Virus record (IMG/VR): IMGVR_UViG_3300044627_004557
Coordinates: 1 to 61,797 of that record
Origin: a virus
Reading direction: 5' to 3' (one strand)
DNA length: 61,797 nt
Positions 45,820-56,200 of this stretch are shown in pieces. Position 1 is the first letter of the stretch. Each line of letters starts with the position of its first letter. The translations under genes and the position numbers were made by a program. The notes beneath the pieces are model-generated. The model did not search any database and was not told the origin of the DNA. It was given only the letters and a program-made list of their open reading frames with translations.

Positions 45820-48800
45820 TGGAGATTAAAAAGGAAGGACAAGCCTTTTTTAAAGGGATGAACAAAGACTTCTCTCCGGCCTATCAACCGGAGGGGACTT
45901 ACCGTAATGCGCTTAATATGGAGCTCACGGGTGCCGGCGAGCAGATGATCATCAACCAGATTAGGTCTTCAGGGCTTTTAAGAACTCAAGATATTGCAAC
46001 GGGGTTTCCTGTTGAAAACATCAATATCCTTGGCTACACCGTTGCTAAAGCAGAAATCGGCGGAGTTGCAAGAGATGGGTTTGTTGTTTATTCGTATGTT
46101 GACGAAAACGGAGGGTCAAGCGTAAGAAATTGGATTCACTTTTTTGCTCAAGATTCAATATACGCTAATGTAGGTGTTTACGAAATATGCTCGGACTCTG
46201 GATTGAACTTTTCTCCAACAGGCAGTATTGACTCTTTCTTTACTGAAGATAGGGAAAACAAGTCGGTTTACTTTACGGATTTTACCAATACGATTCGAAA
46301 GATTGATATGGACAATTCGTCGTGGCCATATACATCTGCTTCCTCTTTAAACCTTATATCAAAGGCAAGCACGGCTATGAGTTTGTCAATAACATCTATT
46401 GGCAACAATGGCGCCTTGCTTGCCGGAACATATCAATTCGCTTACAGATTAAAGGAAACGACGACGCTTGAAACAACAAAGTGGTCAACGTTTACCAATC
46501 CGGTTCCTGCCATACCTCTTGCTTACACAAGTGGAACTACCGTCAATTACTATGGCGGAGCAGTTGGTCAACAGACAACCAGGTCAATTAATTTTTCCAT
46601 ACCGATAGGGGTTGGAGAATCGGCTTCCAATTACGACAAAATAGAAATAGCTGTCGTCAAAAACAACGATGGCACATACATTAGGCAGTTGGTTGGGTAT
46701 GTGAGCGAAATAAGCAATTCGGTTACAGGTAGTACCGGAACAGTTACTGGCACCTACAAGGGGACCGAGTCGGAATATGAATTAGATATTGACGAAATTA
46801 CGGCTCCCGATGCTCCAGTAGAAACCGTTAAGACAATTGTTGAGAAAGACAATCGGCTTTTGGCTGGCAACATAAAATACTTTGATAGACGAATACCAGA
46901 CGGTAACCCTCAAATTATAGAGGCAAGGACGATTAGGAGGATGATTGATTACGAGGACCCCATTAATACCAATAAGTACCGAGGTTATTTTAGGGATGAA
47001 GTTTACCGATTTGGGATAACATACCATGATGAATACGGAAACTGGTCTCCTGTCAAGCCTATTGATTTTTCTTCATTCACGAAGAGCGTACCTAAAACTA
47101 CAAACGCGACAACTGGAACGATCACCACTGGAGGTGTAGACTACAATAAAAACACAATAGAAATAAATAGGCTGACAAACTGGCCGACTGGAGTTACTGG
47201 ATACGCTCAAGGAGAGTCGGTATCGTGCACTATGACGATAAGTGGAACGACGCTTAGTTTTGAATCAGACATTGTTTCTGTATCAACAACTAGACTTATC
47301 ATTCTTTGTCCGGCAAGTATTTTGGCTCCATACCCAAATTTTCCTTCAACATCTGGGACAGCAAGCGTCTTGCCATTAAAAGGAAATGCATACAACCATT
47401 CCTCAGACCCATTCTCCTGGAAATTCCCAAAGAGAGAATATCTTGGAACAATCGCTACATCAACAACCGGGACCTTTGGGACAAACGAATTTGGAAATTA
47501 TTCTTTGTTGGCATCTGTCGTTGATGGAGTCAGCTTGCCTCAAGCATTGGGGCTTGGAATTGACGTTTCAGGACATCCATCGTGGGCGAAAGGTATGGCT
47601 ATTGTTAGGATGGATCGAGATAGAGATATTGTTTATCAAACTCCCATTGTTCCGGCATCAATGTATGTTGGAGTAACAACGCCCGGCAGAGATCCCAATG
47701 GTACTTCAAACGACTACACCGTAACCAATGGAGTTGGAGAACTTGACTATTTGGGACCAAAGTCTTTAAAAATGGGCGCGGCAAGAAGCATGGAGTTCTT
47801 GTCTGTGTTTGGAGGTCCATCATACCAGCTTCCTGCGTACAAGAGTATAAACAGCATTCCTGAGAACAGAATGATGTGGAAGAAGTGTTTTGCCCCATCA
47901 GTTGACTACGTCTACAACTCCGAGGGGACACCATTGATACCAACTCCAGAGCTAATATCATTGAATTTAGACATTGTTGATGTTTGTGGATTTACATTGT
48001 CGTCCCTAACTCCAACGACAACTACGTCAACCGTTACATCTGGAGGAATGTCTATATCGTATCCAACCGGATACGTTGAGGCAAGGGTTTATTCTTGTTT
48101 GGACCACAGATTGCATTGGTACCCGAACAATTATATCAATATGCGTACGCAAAGTTCAGCCGGCACCGGAGGAGACTATGTTGATACGTACAACAGAAAA
48201 ATACAAGAGTCGTTTCTTCAAGTAAATGGGATACAGACTGCATCATACATTGGTCAGCAAAAATACGCGGATGTAACCGGAAGCCTTGCAAGTACGGGAT
48301 TGCCTTTTGCGTATTACACAAGAACAATGATGAACCTAAGCTCTTTGTCAACAACAGAGCTGATTATACCAATAACAAAGGGGCAATCAAAAATACTTTT
48401 GAGGTCATCAGAGCAAGCCTCTTCTCCTGGGTCAACAATTACTGCGGCAAGAAGCATCGTCAATTATCTATTAGCCGGAACTGATTTGACAAGTCAGCAA
48501 AGAAACGCGTCTATTGACATGTCCTCTACAAATACCTCCCTTTGGAATTCTAATATTGAGGCGCAAAGATCTTTGGCGATTTCAATGAATCAATTCCTTG
48601 ACGACCCGCTATATCTAATTACGGCCAATTACTGCCCATTGAGCGCGGGACAATTTGGGTATATTCCAAGAGACACGACTAATACTGGAAGAGTTAATAC
48701 TTTTGCGAGCGTTGCTTTTTCTCAGTACTTAAACCCGTACAACCCAACAGGCGGAACAAAGCAACTCAGAAATGGACTTATCTATGGAAATCCATTAATG

Positions 48801-50639
48801 AATGTAACTTGGCTTGGGTCTCAACTTCCTGGATTCAACGTCAATGCAATACCGTCCTATCCAACAATTGTTTCCGGTAAAGCCGCGGCTCCAGTAGAAA
48901 ATGTTGATTGTGGCGTAGAGTTTTCTTATGTTGGCGGAGATACACCTTTTAACCAATACTCAAGCCCTTCAACGGACATTCAGCAGGCGCTGTATGTTGC
49001 CAACATAAGAGAAGGTAAGCAGGATTCAAGGTATGGCGACCCAAACCGAATACAAGAATATTTCCACACGGGAGCATATTCGGCGATTACTGGAACCAGT
49101 CAAAGGGTTGTTCTTGAGGTGTGGGGAGGCGACTGCTTTATATCAAAGTATCGTTATAAGGTTAACGATGAGTACAATGTGCCTTCGTATTATGTACCAA
49201 CATCAAGTGGAACATACGGACTTTTTGCCGATGTTCAAGGCAACTGCAATTCAACGAGCACAAAAGTATTTAAGACTGGAACAAAAACAAGTCCCGAATA
49301 CATTGAAATGTACACGGAAGGAGAGGCCAATGCTTTTTACAATTCAGACAGAGATCGCTTCCCCTACTACAACCTAACCGGCGCTACGGCTGGAACTGTT
49401 GGTCATTACCAAGCCGACGCGTTCTACAACTACAATTTTGGGTATTCTATTGAGAACTTGCCTAAATCGTTCTTCTCGGAAAACAGGCTTGTTCAAATCT
49501 CTAACAACTACCCTGCAAGGCTTATTTATTCGGATGCTCGATCGGCTGATTTGGGGGTTGATGGGTTTTCAAGATTTAGGGCTCCGAATTATTTTGACAT
49601 GGACGAGCGCTATGGCAAAGTCACCAAGATTGCTCTCCTTAACGACGGAGAGCCCATCATTGGTCAGGACGACGCTATATCTCTTTTGTATGTGAATAAG
49701 TCGCTAACGACACTTCAAGACAATGAGGTGTTAACCGTGCAGGGCGGAACTTACATTAGCGAAAATTCTCCCCCCAAAACGATAACATCAAATTATGGGG
49801 TAGAACTTATTCGCTGCATGATTCCGACAGAGAATGGGGTTTATGTATTAGACACGAAAAGAGGCGCCCTGGTCAACATCTCCGATGGAGCCAAGATTGT
49901 TTCGCTTGCTAGGATGGAAGAAGAGTTTAGGACTAAGTTTTCAAAGACGAATGTTCCATGGCTTGAGAATTCTATAACCCTGTCTTACGACCGCGTTGAC
50001 AAGAACTTGTACATTATTGGGTTTTTGAGAAACAACGATAATCCGTACGATAACCAAGACGTCAATGTATGGATGACTTACAATGCCAAGCTAGACGCTT
50101 TTGTATCTAACCTGGACTGGACTGTTCAGGGTCAAGGGCATGGCGGCAAATACGGCAACAGGCCGCTGTACATCTTTGACTTGAACGGGAGCACCTATAT
50201 GATCCAATCACATAGCGGTAACCAGGCCCATGATACGGTTGACTTGCATATTAATCAATGGAAAGGAGGGAACGACTACCTAAGCCTTCTTACCGGAAAC
50301 CACATAAGAGCGGTTAATGCGGAGATTGAGTATGTCTTCAACAAAGACATCAATGAACCAAAAGTGCTAGACATTGTTGGTATTAATAGTCAGTCTCTTT
50401 TCAGTCAATACAATGTCACGGCTTATAACGACACATCAACATTGGCATCCGATACAACCGGAAACCAAACAAGCAATATCGTTAGTCGTCTTGGTATGGC
50501 TACGGCAAACATCATTCGTAACGCATCCGAGAAGAGGCTTGTCGGATCTTACCACACCATAAGGCTGCTCTTCAGTAATACTACTAGTGCAATAAACCTT
50601 CGGTCAGCAGTTAATCAATTCAGAAAGGTCTTCAGATAA
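45819..50639 (+). CDS. Giant tail hub/stabilisation-type protein
   Basis: The 1606-aa protein has an N-terminal segment FKGMNKDFSPAYQPEGTYRN ALNMELT that is typical of the large stabilisation/tail proteins of Bacteroidota podoviruses. The body is predominantly beta-strand with many T, S, N, Y and G residues. A C-terminal portion has IDKNLYIIGFLRNN-like and WMTYNAKLDAFVSNLDWTVQ segments that resemble beta-propeller or hub domains. No enzymatic motif was seen. It is probably a multimeric tail hub. Confidence 0.65.
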   Translation: MEIKKEGQAFFKGMNKDFSPAYQPEGTYRNALNMELTGAGEQMIINQIRSSGLLRTQDIATGFPVENINILGYTVAKAEIGGVARDGFVVYSYVDENGGSSVRNWIHFFAQDSIYANVGVYEICSDSGLNFSPTGSIDSFFTEDRENKSVYFTDFTNTIRKIDMDNSSWPYTSASSLNLISKASTAMSLSITSIGNNGALLAGTYQFAYRLKETTTLETTKWSTFTNPVPAIPLAYTSGTTVNYYGGAVGQQTTRSINFSIPIGVGESASNYDKIEIAVVKNNDGTYIRQLVGYVSEISNSVTGSTGTVTGTYKGTESEYELDIDEITAPDAPVETVKTIVEKDNRLLAGNIKYFDRRIPDGNPQIIEARTIRRMIDYEDPINTNKYRGYFRDEVYRFGITYHDEYGNWSPVKPIDFSSFTKSVPKTTNATTGTITTGGVDYNKNTIEINRLTNWPTGVTGYAQGESVSCTMTISGTTLSFESDIVSVSTTRLIILCPASILAPYPNFPSTSGTASVLPLKGNAYNHSSDPFSWKFPKREYLGTIATSTTGTFGTNEFGNYSLLASVVDGVSLPQALGLGIDVSGHPSWAKGMAIVRMDRDRDIVYQTPIVPASMYVGVTTPGRDPNGTSNDYTVTNGVGELDYLGPKSLKMGAARSMEFLSVFGGPSYQLPAYKSINSIPENRMMWKKCFAPSVDYVYNSEGTPLIPTPELISLNLDIVDVCGFTLSSLTPTTTTSTVTSGGMSISYPTGYVEARVYSCLDHRLHWYPNNYINMRTQSSAGTGGDYVDTYNRKIQESFLQVNGIQTASYIGQQKYADVTGSLASTGLPFAYYTRTMMNLSSLSTTELIIPITKGQSKILLRSSEQASSPGSTITAARSIVNYLLAGTDLTSQQRNASIDMSSTNTSLWNSNIEAQRSLAISMNQFLDDPLYLITANYCPLSAGQFGYIPRDTTNTGRVNTFASVAFSQYLNPYNPTGGTKQLRNGLIYGNPLMNVTWLGSQLPGFNVNAIPSYPTIVSGKAAAPVENVDCGVEFSYVGGDTPFNQYSSPSTDIQQALYVANIREGKQDSRYGDPNRIQEYFHTGAYSAITGTSQRVVLEVWGGDCFISKYRYKVNDEYNVPSYYVPTSSGTYGLFADVQGNCNSTSTKVFKTGTKTSPEYIEMYTEGEANAFYNSDRDRFPYYNLTGATAGTVGHYQADAFYNYNFGYSIENLPKSFFSENRLVQISNNYPARLIYSDARSADLGVDGFSRFRAPNYFDMDERYGKVTKIALLNDGEPIIGQDDAISLLYVNKSLTTLQDNEVLTVQGGTYISENSPPKTITSNYGVELIRCMIPTENGVYVLDTKRGALVNISDGAKIVSLARMEEEFRTKFSKTNVPWLENSITLSYDRVDKNLYIIGFLRNNDNPYDNQDVNVWMTYNAKLDAFVSNLDWTVQGQGHGGKYGNRPLYIFDLNGSTYMIQSHSGNQAHDTVDLHINQWKGGNDYLSLLTGNHIRAVNAEIEYVFNKDINEPKVLDIVGINSQSLFSQYNVTAYNDTSTLASDTTGNQTSNIVSRLGMATANIIRNASEKRLVGSYHTIRLLFSNTTSAINLRSAVNQFRKVFR

Positions 50640-51088
50640 TGGATCCAAGTTTATACAACCCTGTTATGATGCCAAGCCGGACAGACTATGTCCGAGAGAT
50701 GGGAGACAGAGCCAAAGAAGAACAACGGGCCAAGGCATCTCCATGGACCACGGCTATTGGCACCGGATTGGGAGCTATTGCTGGGTCTTTGTTAGCTCCT
50801 GGTGCAGGAACAGCGGCTGGGGCTAAACTTGGAGCTACCCTTGGGGCCAGCATTGGGGGGGCTTTTGGTGGAGCGGCGTCAGGGCTGTTCGGAGGTGGAG
50901 CTGCAAGGGAAGCTGAACAGAATGCCGAAGAGAGTTACGATGCGATGTACGCCAGCGAAATGGCCGATAGAAATAGGGCTATTTCTGACGCTATGGCGCA
51001 AGTAAGGCAAGATGCTTACCTTAACGAAATCCAAAATATGCGGAAAAATGTTATGCCTAATAGGGCTGAATACCTTAAATTTGTATAA
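50639..51088 (+). CDS. Glycine-zipper internal (ejection) protein candidate
   Basis: The 149-aa protein has a glycine/alanine-rich hydrophobic region at about residues 40-85 (AIGTGLGAIAGSLLAPGAGT, GATLGASIGGAFGGAASGLF), the GxxxG type that inserts in membranes. A polar helical tail follows. It shares a base with the giant protein gene. In short-tailed phages, such proteins leave the virion with the DNA and help form the trans-envelope channel. Confidence 0.6.
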   Translation: MDPSLYNPVMMPSRTDYVREMGDRAKEEQRAKASPWTTAIGTGLGAIAGSLLAPGAGTAAGAKLGATLGASIGGAFGGAASGLFGGGAAREAEQNAEESYDAMYASEMADRNRAISDAMAQVRQDAYLNEIQNMRKNVMPNRAEYLKFV

Positions 51089-51090
51089 AG

Positions 51091-51972
51091 ATGAGCTACG
51101 ATCAATTATTAGCACAAAGCTTAAAGTCAAGAATGGGTGTAAATCCATTGTTTTCGGTTGGGGCTCCGATAGCAGGAAATATTCTTTCGGCATTGGTGTC
51201 CAATAGGGCTCGCAGGAGAGCCCAAGAGCAACTCAATTCGTTGCAAGCCCCTACTTTGCCTCAATTTAGGGCAAATCCAATTTTGTCGCAAAGAATAGCT
51301 CAACAGCAACAATTGGTTGACCAGCCAAGAATGGGTTACCAAAGGATGGCCGATGAGCAAGCAGGAAGGCAGTTTGAACGTGGCAGACAGATTGCCGCGA
51401 ACTTGGGTGGTGGTGCCGGATTGGCCTACATGCAGGGCATCAGTTCAAACATTGCAGATCAACAACGCAAAGGTCTCCTTAATGACGCGATTATGCAGCA
51501 AAAGAACAGATCCGAACTGGATCAGTTGGTCAACATGCGTAATCAAGAGTTAGCCCAAGAAAGAGATCAAAATTTGAGGGTCTATCAACTCGCTATGGAA
51601 GATTTCGTGAATCAAAGAGCTGGATTGCAAGGAGACGTCAGTCAACAGCGCTCTAATATTGGGGCATCACTTGGCGCAATACTCGGAGATATTCCGAATT
51701 ACATGACTTCAATTAACAATTATAAGTCATGGAAGAAAATGTCGGAGAAAGAAAAAAGCGACGCAGTTGCGATGGCTGAAGAGGCCGAGCGAAATGCATT
51801 ATCAACTCCCGATAGCTCAGGGTATTCCTATGTACCCGAGATGATGGGAGGGTTTGGAGTACCAATGGGAGGAGAGTTTTACTATTCCAGATTATTTCCA
51901 GACTATATGTATGGATCTCCAGAGAGGGTCCCCGTATTCGGGCCTAGAATGCCTTCGCGTATAAAAAGATAA
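51091..51972 (+). CDS. Internal virion protein candidate
   Basis: The 293-aa protein has an N-terminal hydrophobic segment (VGAPIAGNILSALVSN), a long Q/A/R-rich helical body (RRRAQEQLNSLQAPTLPQFR, EQAGRQFERGRQIAANLG) and a G/Y/P-rich C-terminus. It is likely an ejection-protein partner of its neighbours by composition and order. No specific family recognised. Confidence 0.55.
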   Translation: MSYDQLLAQSLKSRMGVNPLFSVGAPIAGNILSALVSNRARRRAQEQLNSLQAPTLPQFRANPILSQRIAQQQQLVDQPRMGYQRMADEQAGRQFERGRQIAANLGGGAGLAYMQGISSNIADQQRKGLLNDAIMQQKNRSELDQLVNMRNQELAQERDQNLRVYQLAMEDFVNQRAGLQGDVSQQRSNIGASLGAILGDIPNYMTSINNYKSWKKMSEKEKSDAVAMAEEAERNALSTPDSSGYSYVPEMMGGFGVPMGGEFYYSRLFPDYMYGSPERVPVFGPRMPSRIKR

Positions 51973-52005
51973 TGACGCCAATAATAGATAAAAAAACAAA
52001 GGTAT

Positions 52006-53247
52006 ATGCCTGTTGAATTAACCCCAAATAACTCTCGGCAAACCGCTGGGTTTGGATTTCAAGTGCCTGTGTTTAGAATGAACCAGGGCGTCAATGCTGC
52101 TACGGCAAACCCACTTTCTCGTGGTGCTATGCAGCAACCTATGGACATGGTTTCCGAGTCGCAATTTGGTCTAGACCCCAATGTGATGGCAACGGCCGAA
52201 GATGCCGTAAGACAGCAGTTTTACGCAGGCATTGATGAATTGAACCAATTTGTCAACAAGGCGGCTCAACTTGGTATTGACCCAAGTAAAGTTGACATGA
52301 CGTCGCCTGAAAGTTTTACATTGAACCAAGAATTCCGAAAGATGACTCAGTCGCTTCAGCAAAAAGCTAGGGACATTCAATCGGGTGCCGCCCAAAAGGT
52401 CTATGCGCAAAATCAACAGGCTGAACAAAGAAGGATTCAGGACCAAAAAATGCAGGAGGATCTTTACAATATGCAAATTGGTGGTCTAAAAGAACAACAG
52501 GAAGATCGTAAGCGTAAAAAACTTGAGGGAAACATCCGGGCAGATTTGGGCGGGGATATCTTTGAAAAAACAAGAGATTATATTTTGTCTCAATCAAATC
52601 AAGGAATTGATCGAGGAGATAAGGCCGGCTTGAACGAATTAAAGACAGTCACTAGGACTCAGTTAGAAAAGGCAAAAAAGGTGTCCCAAAAATACATAGA
52701 CGACCCGGATGCCTTACAATACATTTCTCCGCTTATTGAATTCTATGAAGGCGTATTAAGCGGTGAAAGAATAATTCTTAACACTAAACAACCAACCGGA
52801 ACAACAGCTCCTCTAACAATCCCTACTGGAGATGCAATGTTATCAGCCCCTACTCAAATGGAAGGGCTAGCGAATCCTGTTGTTGGGGTAAATGGCGAAG
52901 TGTTAATCGGCAAGCCAACTATTAACGAGGTAAGAACCTACCCATATTATTTAAAGGACGGGAAGAAAGTGCCTATTTTAACACCAGAAGATGCTGTTGG
53001 AAAGAAGGTTGTCGGCAGAGCTCCAGTTGGTGTTGGTTGGGTTGAGAATAAGGTGCAGGCAACAGTTGGTCAAAGAGGTGCGACAGGTCAGGTGTTAGAA
53101 ACAGAGGCATATGTCGTTCTTGAGGAGAATAGGGCTAGGCAACTACTTCTTAGCAAAGGAGCAAATTTGGCTCCTACTAAAAGGCAAGTCCAAAAAGGAA
53201 CTGCAGTAGATGAACTAATCAAGAGGTCTTCTAGTAAAATAAAATAA
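52006..53247 (+). CDS. Internal virion protein candidate, Q-rich coiled coil
   Basis: The 413-aa protein has a helical and glutamine-rich centre (LQQKARDIQSGAAQKVYAQN, QQAEQRRIQDQKMQEDLYNM) and a more ordered basic C-terminal half. It has features of T7-type internal core proteins: helical, soluble and variable. It ends one base before the GTG of the giant downstream protein. Confidence 0.55.
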   Translation: MPVELTPNNSRQTAGFGFQVPVFRMNQGVNAATANPLSRGAMQQPMDMVSESQFGLDPNVMATAEDAVRQQFYAGIDELNQFVNKAAQLGIDPSKVDMTSPESFTLNQEFRKMTQSLQQKARDIQSGAAQKVYAQNQQAEQRRIQDQKMQEDLYNMQIGGLKEQQEDRKRKKLEGNIRADLGGDIFEKTRDYILSQSNQGIDRGDKAGLNELKTVTRTQLEKAKKVSQKYIDDPDALQYISPLIEFYEGVLSGERIILNTKQPTGTTAPLTIPTGDAMLSAPTQMEGLANPVVGVNGEVLIGKPTINEVRTYPYYLKDGKKVPILTPEDAVGKKVVGRAPVGVGWVENKVQATVGQRGATGQVLETEAYVVLEENRARQLLLSKGANLAPTKRQVQKGTAVDELIKRSSSKIK

Positions 53248-53248
53248 G

Positions 53249-56200
53249 GTGCCAAAAATAAAATACAAAGAACTCGCTGCTGCATTACGGCAGGATTTTG
53301 GAAATGATGTCGCTAATTTGGATGACTTAACGCTAGCCCAAAACTGGGTTAATGACAACCCGGATAAAGCAGACCTAATAGAGTTTAATGTAGAATCTCC
53401 TCCGACAAAAAGGACAGGAAATTTAATGGAGGACTTAAAGTCTGCTCCTCCATTGCCAAGGACAAAAGTTGCTTTTCAGCGAGAAAGAGGCGGAGTTGAA
53501 GTTCCGTTTATTCCTCAGCAGTTTGGTTTTCAAGGAGGTGAAATGGTTCAACCGGCAAGACCCGAAATTGATGAGTCAAGTTTAGAGAGTCCGTTTGTTC
53601 AGGTTGACAGCGAGCCAGTTATTGGGAGAGGAACGGAAATACTTCCAACAAAGTTCTCAAATACAATAGAGGGAAGAAATATACTTGATTTCACGGCAGG
53701 GAAAAAGGATCCAAAATCAATTGAGGATTACTACAAAAATATAGCCAAAGAAGGAGCTGTTGGCTCCGAGTCCGATTTTGGCGAAGAGATGAGGCTAGCA
53801 AATACGATACGTGTTAGCGAAGCATTTGCTGCTGATGACTATAATGAGAATTATCCGGACGCTCCTCTTTCTTTTGATGGCATAAAAGCCTCTTTATCAA
53901 ACCCCGAGTTTGCAAATGAAAGAAACGCTGCTATTGACAATATCAATTCCACAATTAGCAAGGCCAATTGGTACGGCGCTATGGATCTTCAAGATGAGTA
54001 CAACCAATACGCTGAACTTGCTAATCAGTTGCAGGCTGATTTTGACGCAAAATTTGGCGACTTTGAAAGAAGTTATGCAGGCTACGAGCAGTCTGTTAAA
54101 AAGTATGGAATACCAGAGGCGCAAGGGCGATTAGTAGAAATTAATGAAAGAGTTCTACAGCAGGCAAAAGAGCTGGATGAAACTAACTTCTTCGGGAAAG
54201 CATCCTTAGCTGCTTCAAGGTTTATTAGTGGTGGCGGATACTTACTTTCCGATTTTGCCGGAGCACTAGGCGCAACAGATATTGCGGACAAAATGAAGTC
54301 ATCCTTGATGGATAGTCAGTTGGCAACCAAGGATCCGCGACTTGCGCTTTTTAAGGCTCCCTATGACCCAAAGACCGGTCAATTCGTTGAAGGAGGGTTG
54401 TTGTCTGCAAACACTTTAGGCTTTGTATTTGAGCAAGGATTAAATATGATTCCGTCTATTGTTGCTGCTGCAACACCTTACGGTAGGCTTGGTCAATTAG
54501 CGGTTGGAGCAATTGGAACAGCGGCACTTACTTATGATGAATATTCTGCGGAAATAGATCAGGCTGCGTTGCAGGCTGGCGCAAAGATAGACCCACAGAC
54601 AAGGGCTATCCTTTCTGCGGTTGGAGCCGCAAAGACTGGCCTTATTGAGAACGCCATTCCGATAAACAGGTTTTTCAAAAACGGAATGAGTAAAGCGTTT
54701 TCTGAAAATGCCGTGAAAGCATTAGCATCCGGGAAAAGTCTTGATTTCGCGATAAAGGCCGGTACTCAAGGCATAAAGGCGTTTGGGTTAACATCAGGAG
54801 TTGAGGTAGCAGAAGAGCTATTAGACCAGGGCGTTCAAGAGTCCATTAATGCATCCATCACGAATCAGTTCCCTGAATTAAAAGGACAACCCCAATTTGA
54901 AGAGAAGAGCCTTGAGGATTATGCTGGTATAGCCGTAAATACGCTTGTTGCCGTGGCTCCATTGGGGGGTGTGGGCTTTGCTTATTCGGGATCAAGGCTT
55001 AAAGAAGACTTGTTCCATAATGTGGCAAGAAATAACAAGGTTGAAGTGACTCTTAATCTGTTTGAGCAAAACAAGGATAAGTTCAAAGACTCTCAGTACA
55101 AAAAGAATGTTGATAGGCTTTCCTTGATTGGCAACATATACAGTCAAATACCGGAAGACATTGATGATGTTTCTGCCAGGAAGATTGCCGATAAAATGCT
55201 TGAAATTGAGTCAATCAATTCAAAGATGGACAAGAATACGCCTCAAGCAATACGCGAAAGGAATACTGCCAAGATAGACAAAATAAATCAAGAAATCTCG
55301 TCTATATTTAGCGAGGCAGAAATGTCTCGTCCAGCAGTCACAGAAGCTCCTGAAGAAGCCTTTCCGACTATTGAGCTACAGATACCGGAATCAGACCAAA
55401 ATGTCTTAAACGCCGTTTCTGAAAGGATTGAGCCCATCATTGCTCCCTTAGCACAACGAATGACCAATGCCGAAGAAATTGATATGGCTGAGATTGAGGC
55501 TGTAGCCGAACAGATGATTGACGAACAAAGCCGTATCTTAGAGTCCGAAAGTCTTTCTGAAACAGAAAGGCAAAACCTTTCCGATTTAATTGAGTCACAA
55601 ATTGACAATTTACTAAACTATGAATTCGCAACAACTACTATTACTGAACAAGCTGGACAAGGAATCGAGGTTAAAGGTGTTGTCAGAGCTGCTAAACCAG
55701 GGCTACCGCAAAAAATCTCGGCAGAAAGATTCCACGGAGCAACAATCACAGACCCCAAAACAGGAGAGAAACGAATTGTTGTCCTCAGAAGAGTCCCAAT
55801 CACCCAATCAAGAAGCGGTCTAGTATATCAATTAGCTCCAAAGTCTTTTAGCGGTAAGTTACTTTCTTCTCCAGAAAGTCAACAAGTCGTTTCGGAAGAA
55901 GAATCAAAAAGCACTCCGTTTTCGAATATGGAGTATGTGTCTTCGGTCTTTGACGATGCGGGAAGGTTTATGGGCGTCATATTGCGTGACGCAAATACCG
56001 GCGAAGAGATACAACTTGACAACGCTTTCGCCCCCGGGGCAAAGTCTACTCAGGGTGAAACAATGGGCTGGAATGATTTAGCGTTGGATATTGCTATTGC
56101 AGAATCTCAAAGGCAAATAGGCACAGTACCTGAAGGTGCTTTCATACGAACGATACAGCGCGTTGTTCCTGTGGAACAAGTGAAAAAGATTTTCCCTAAT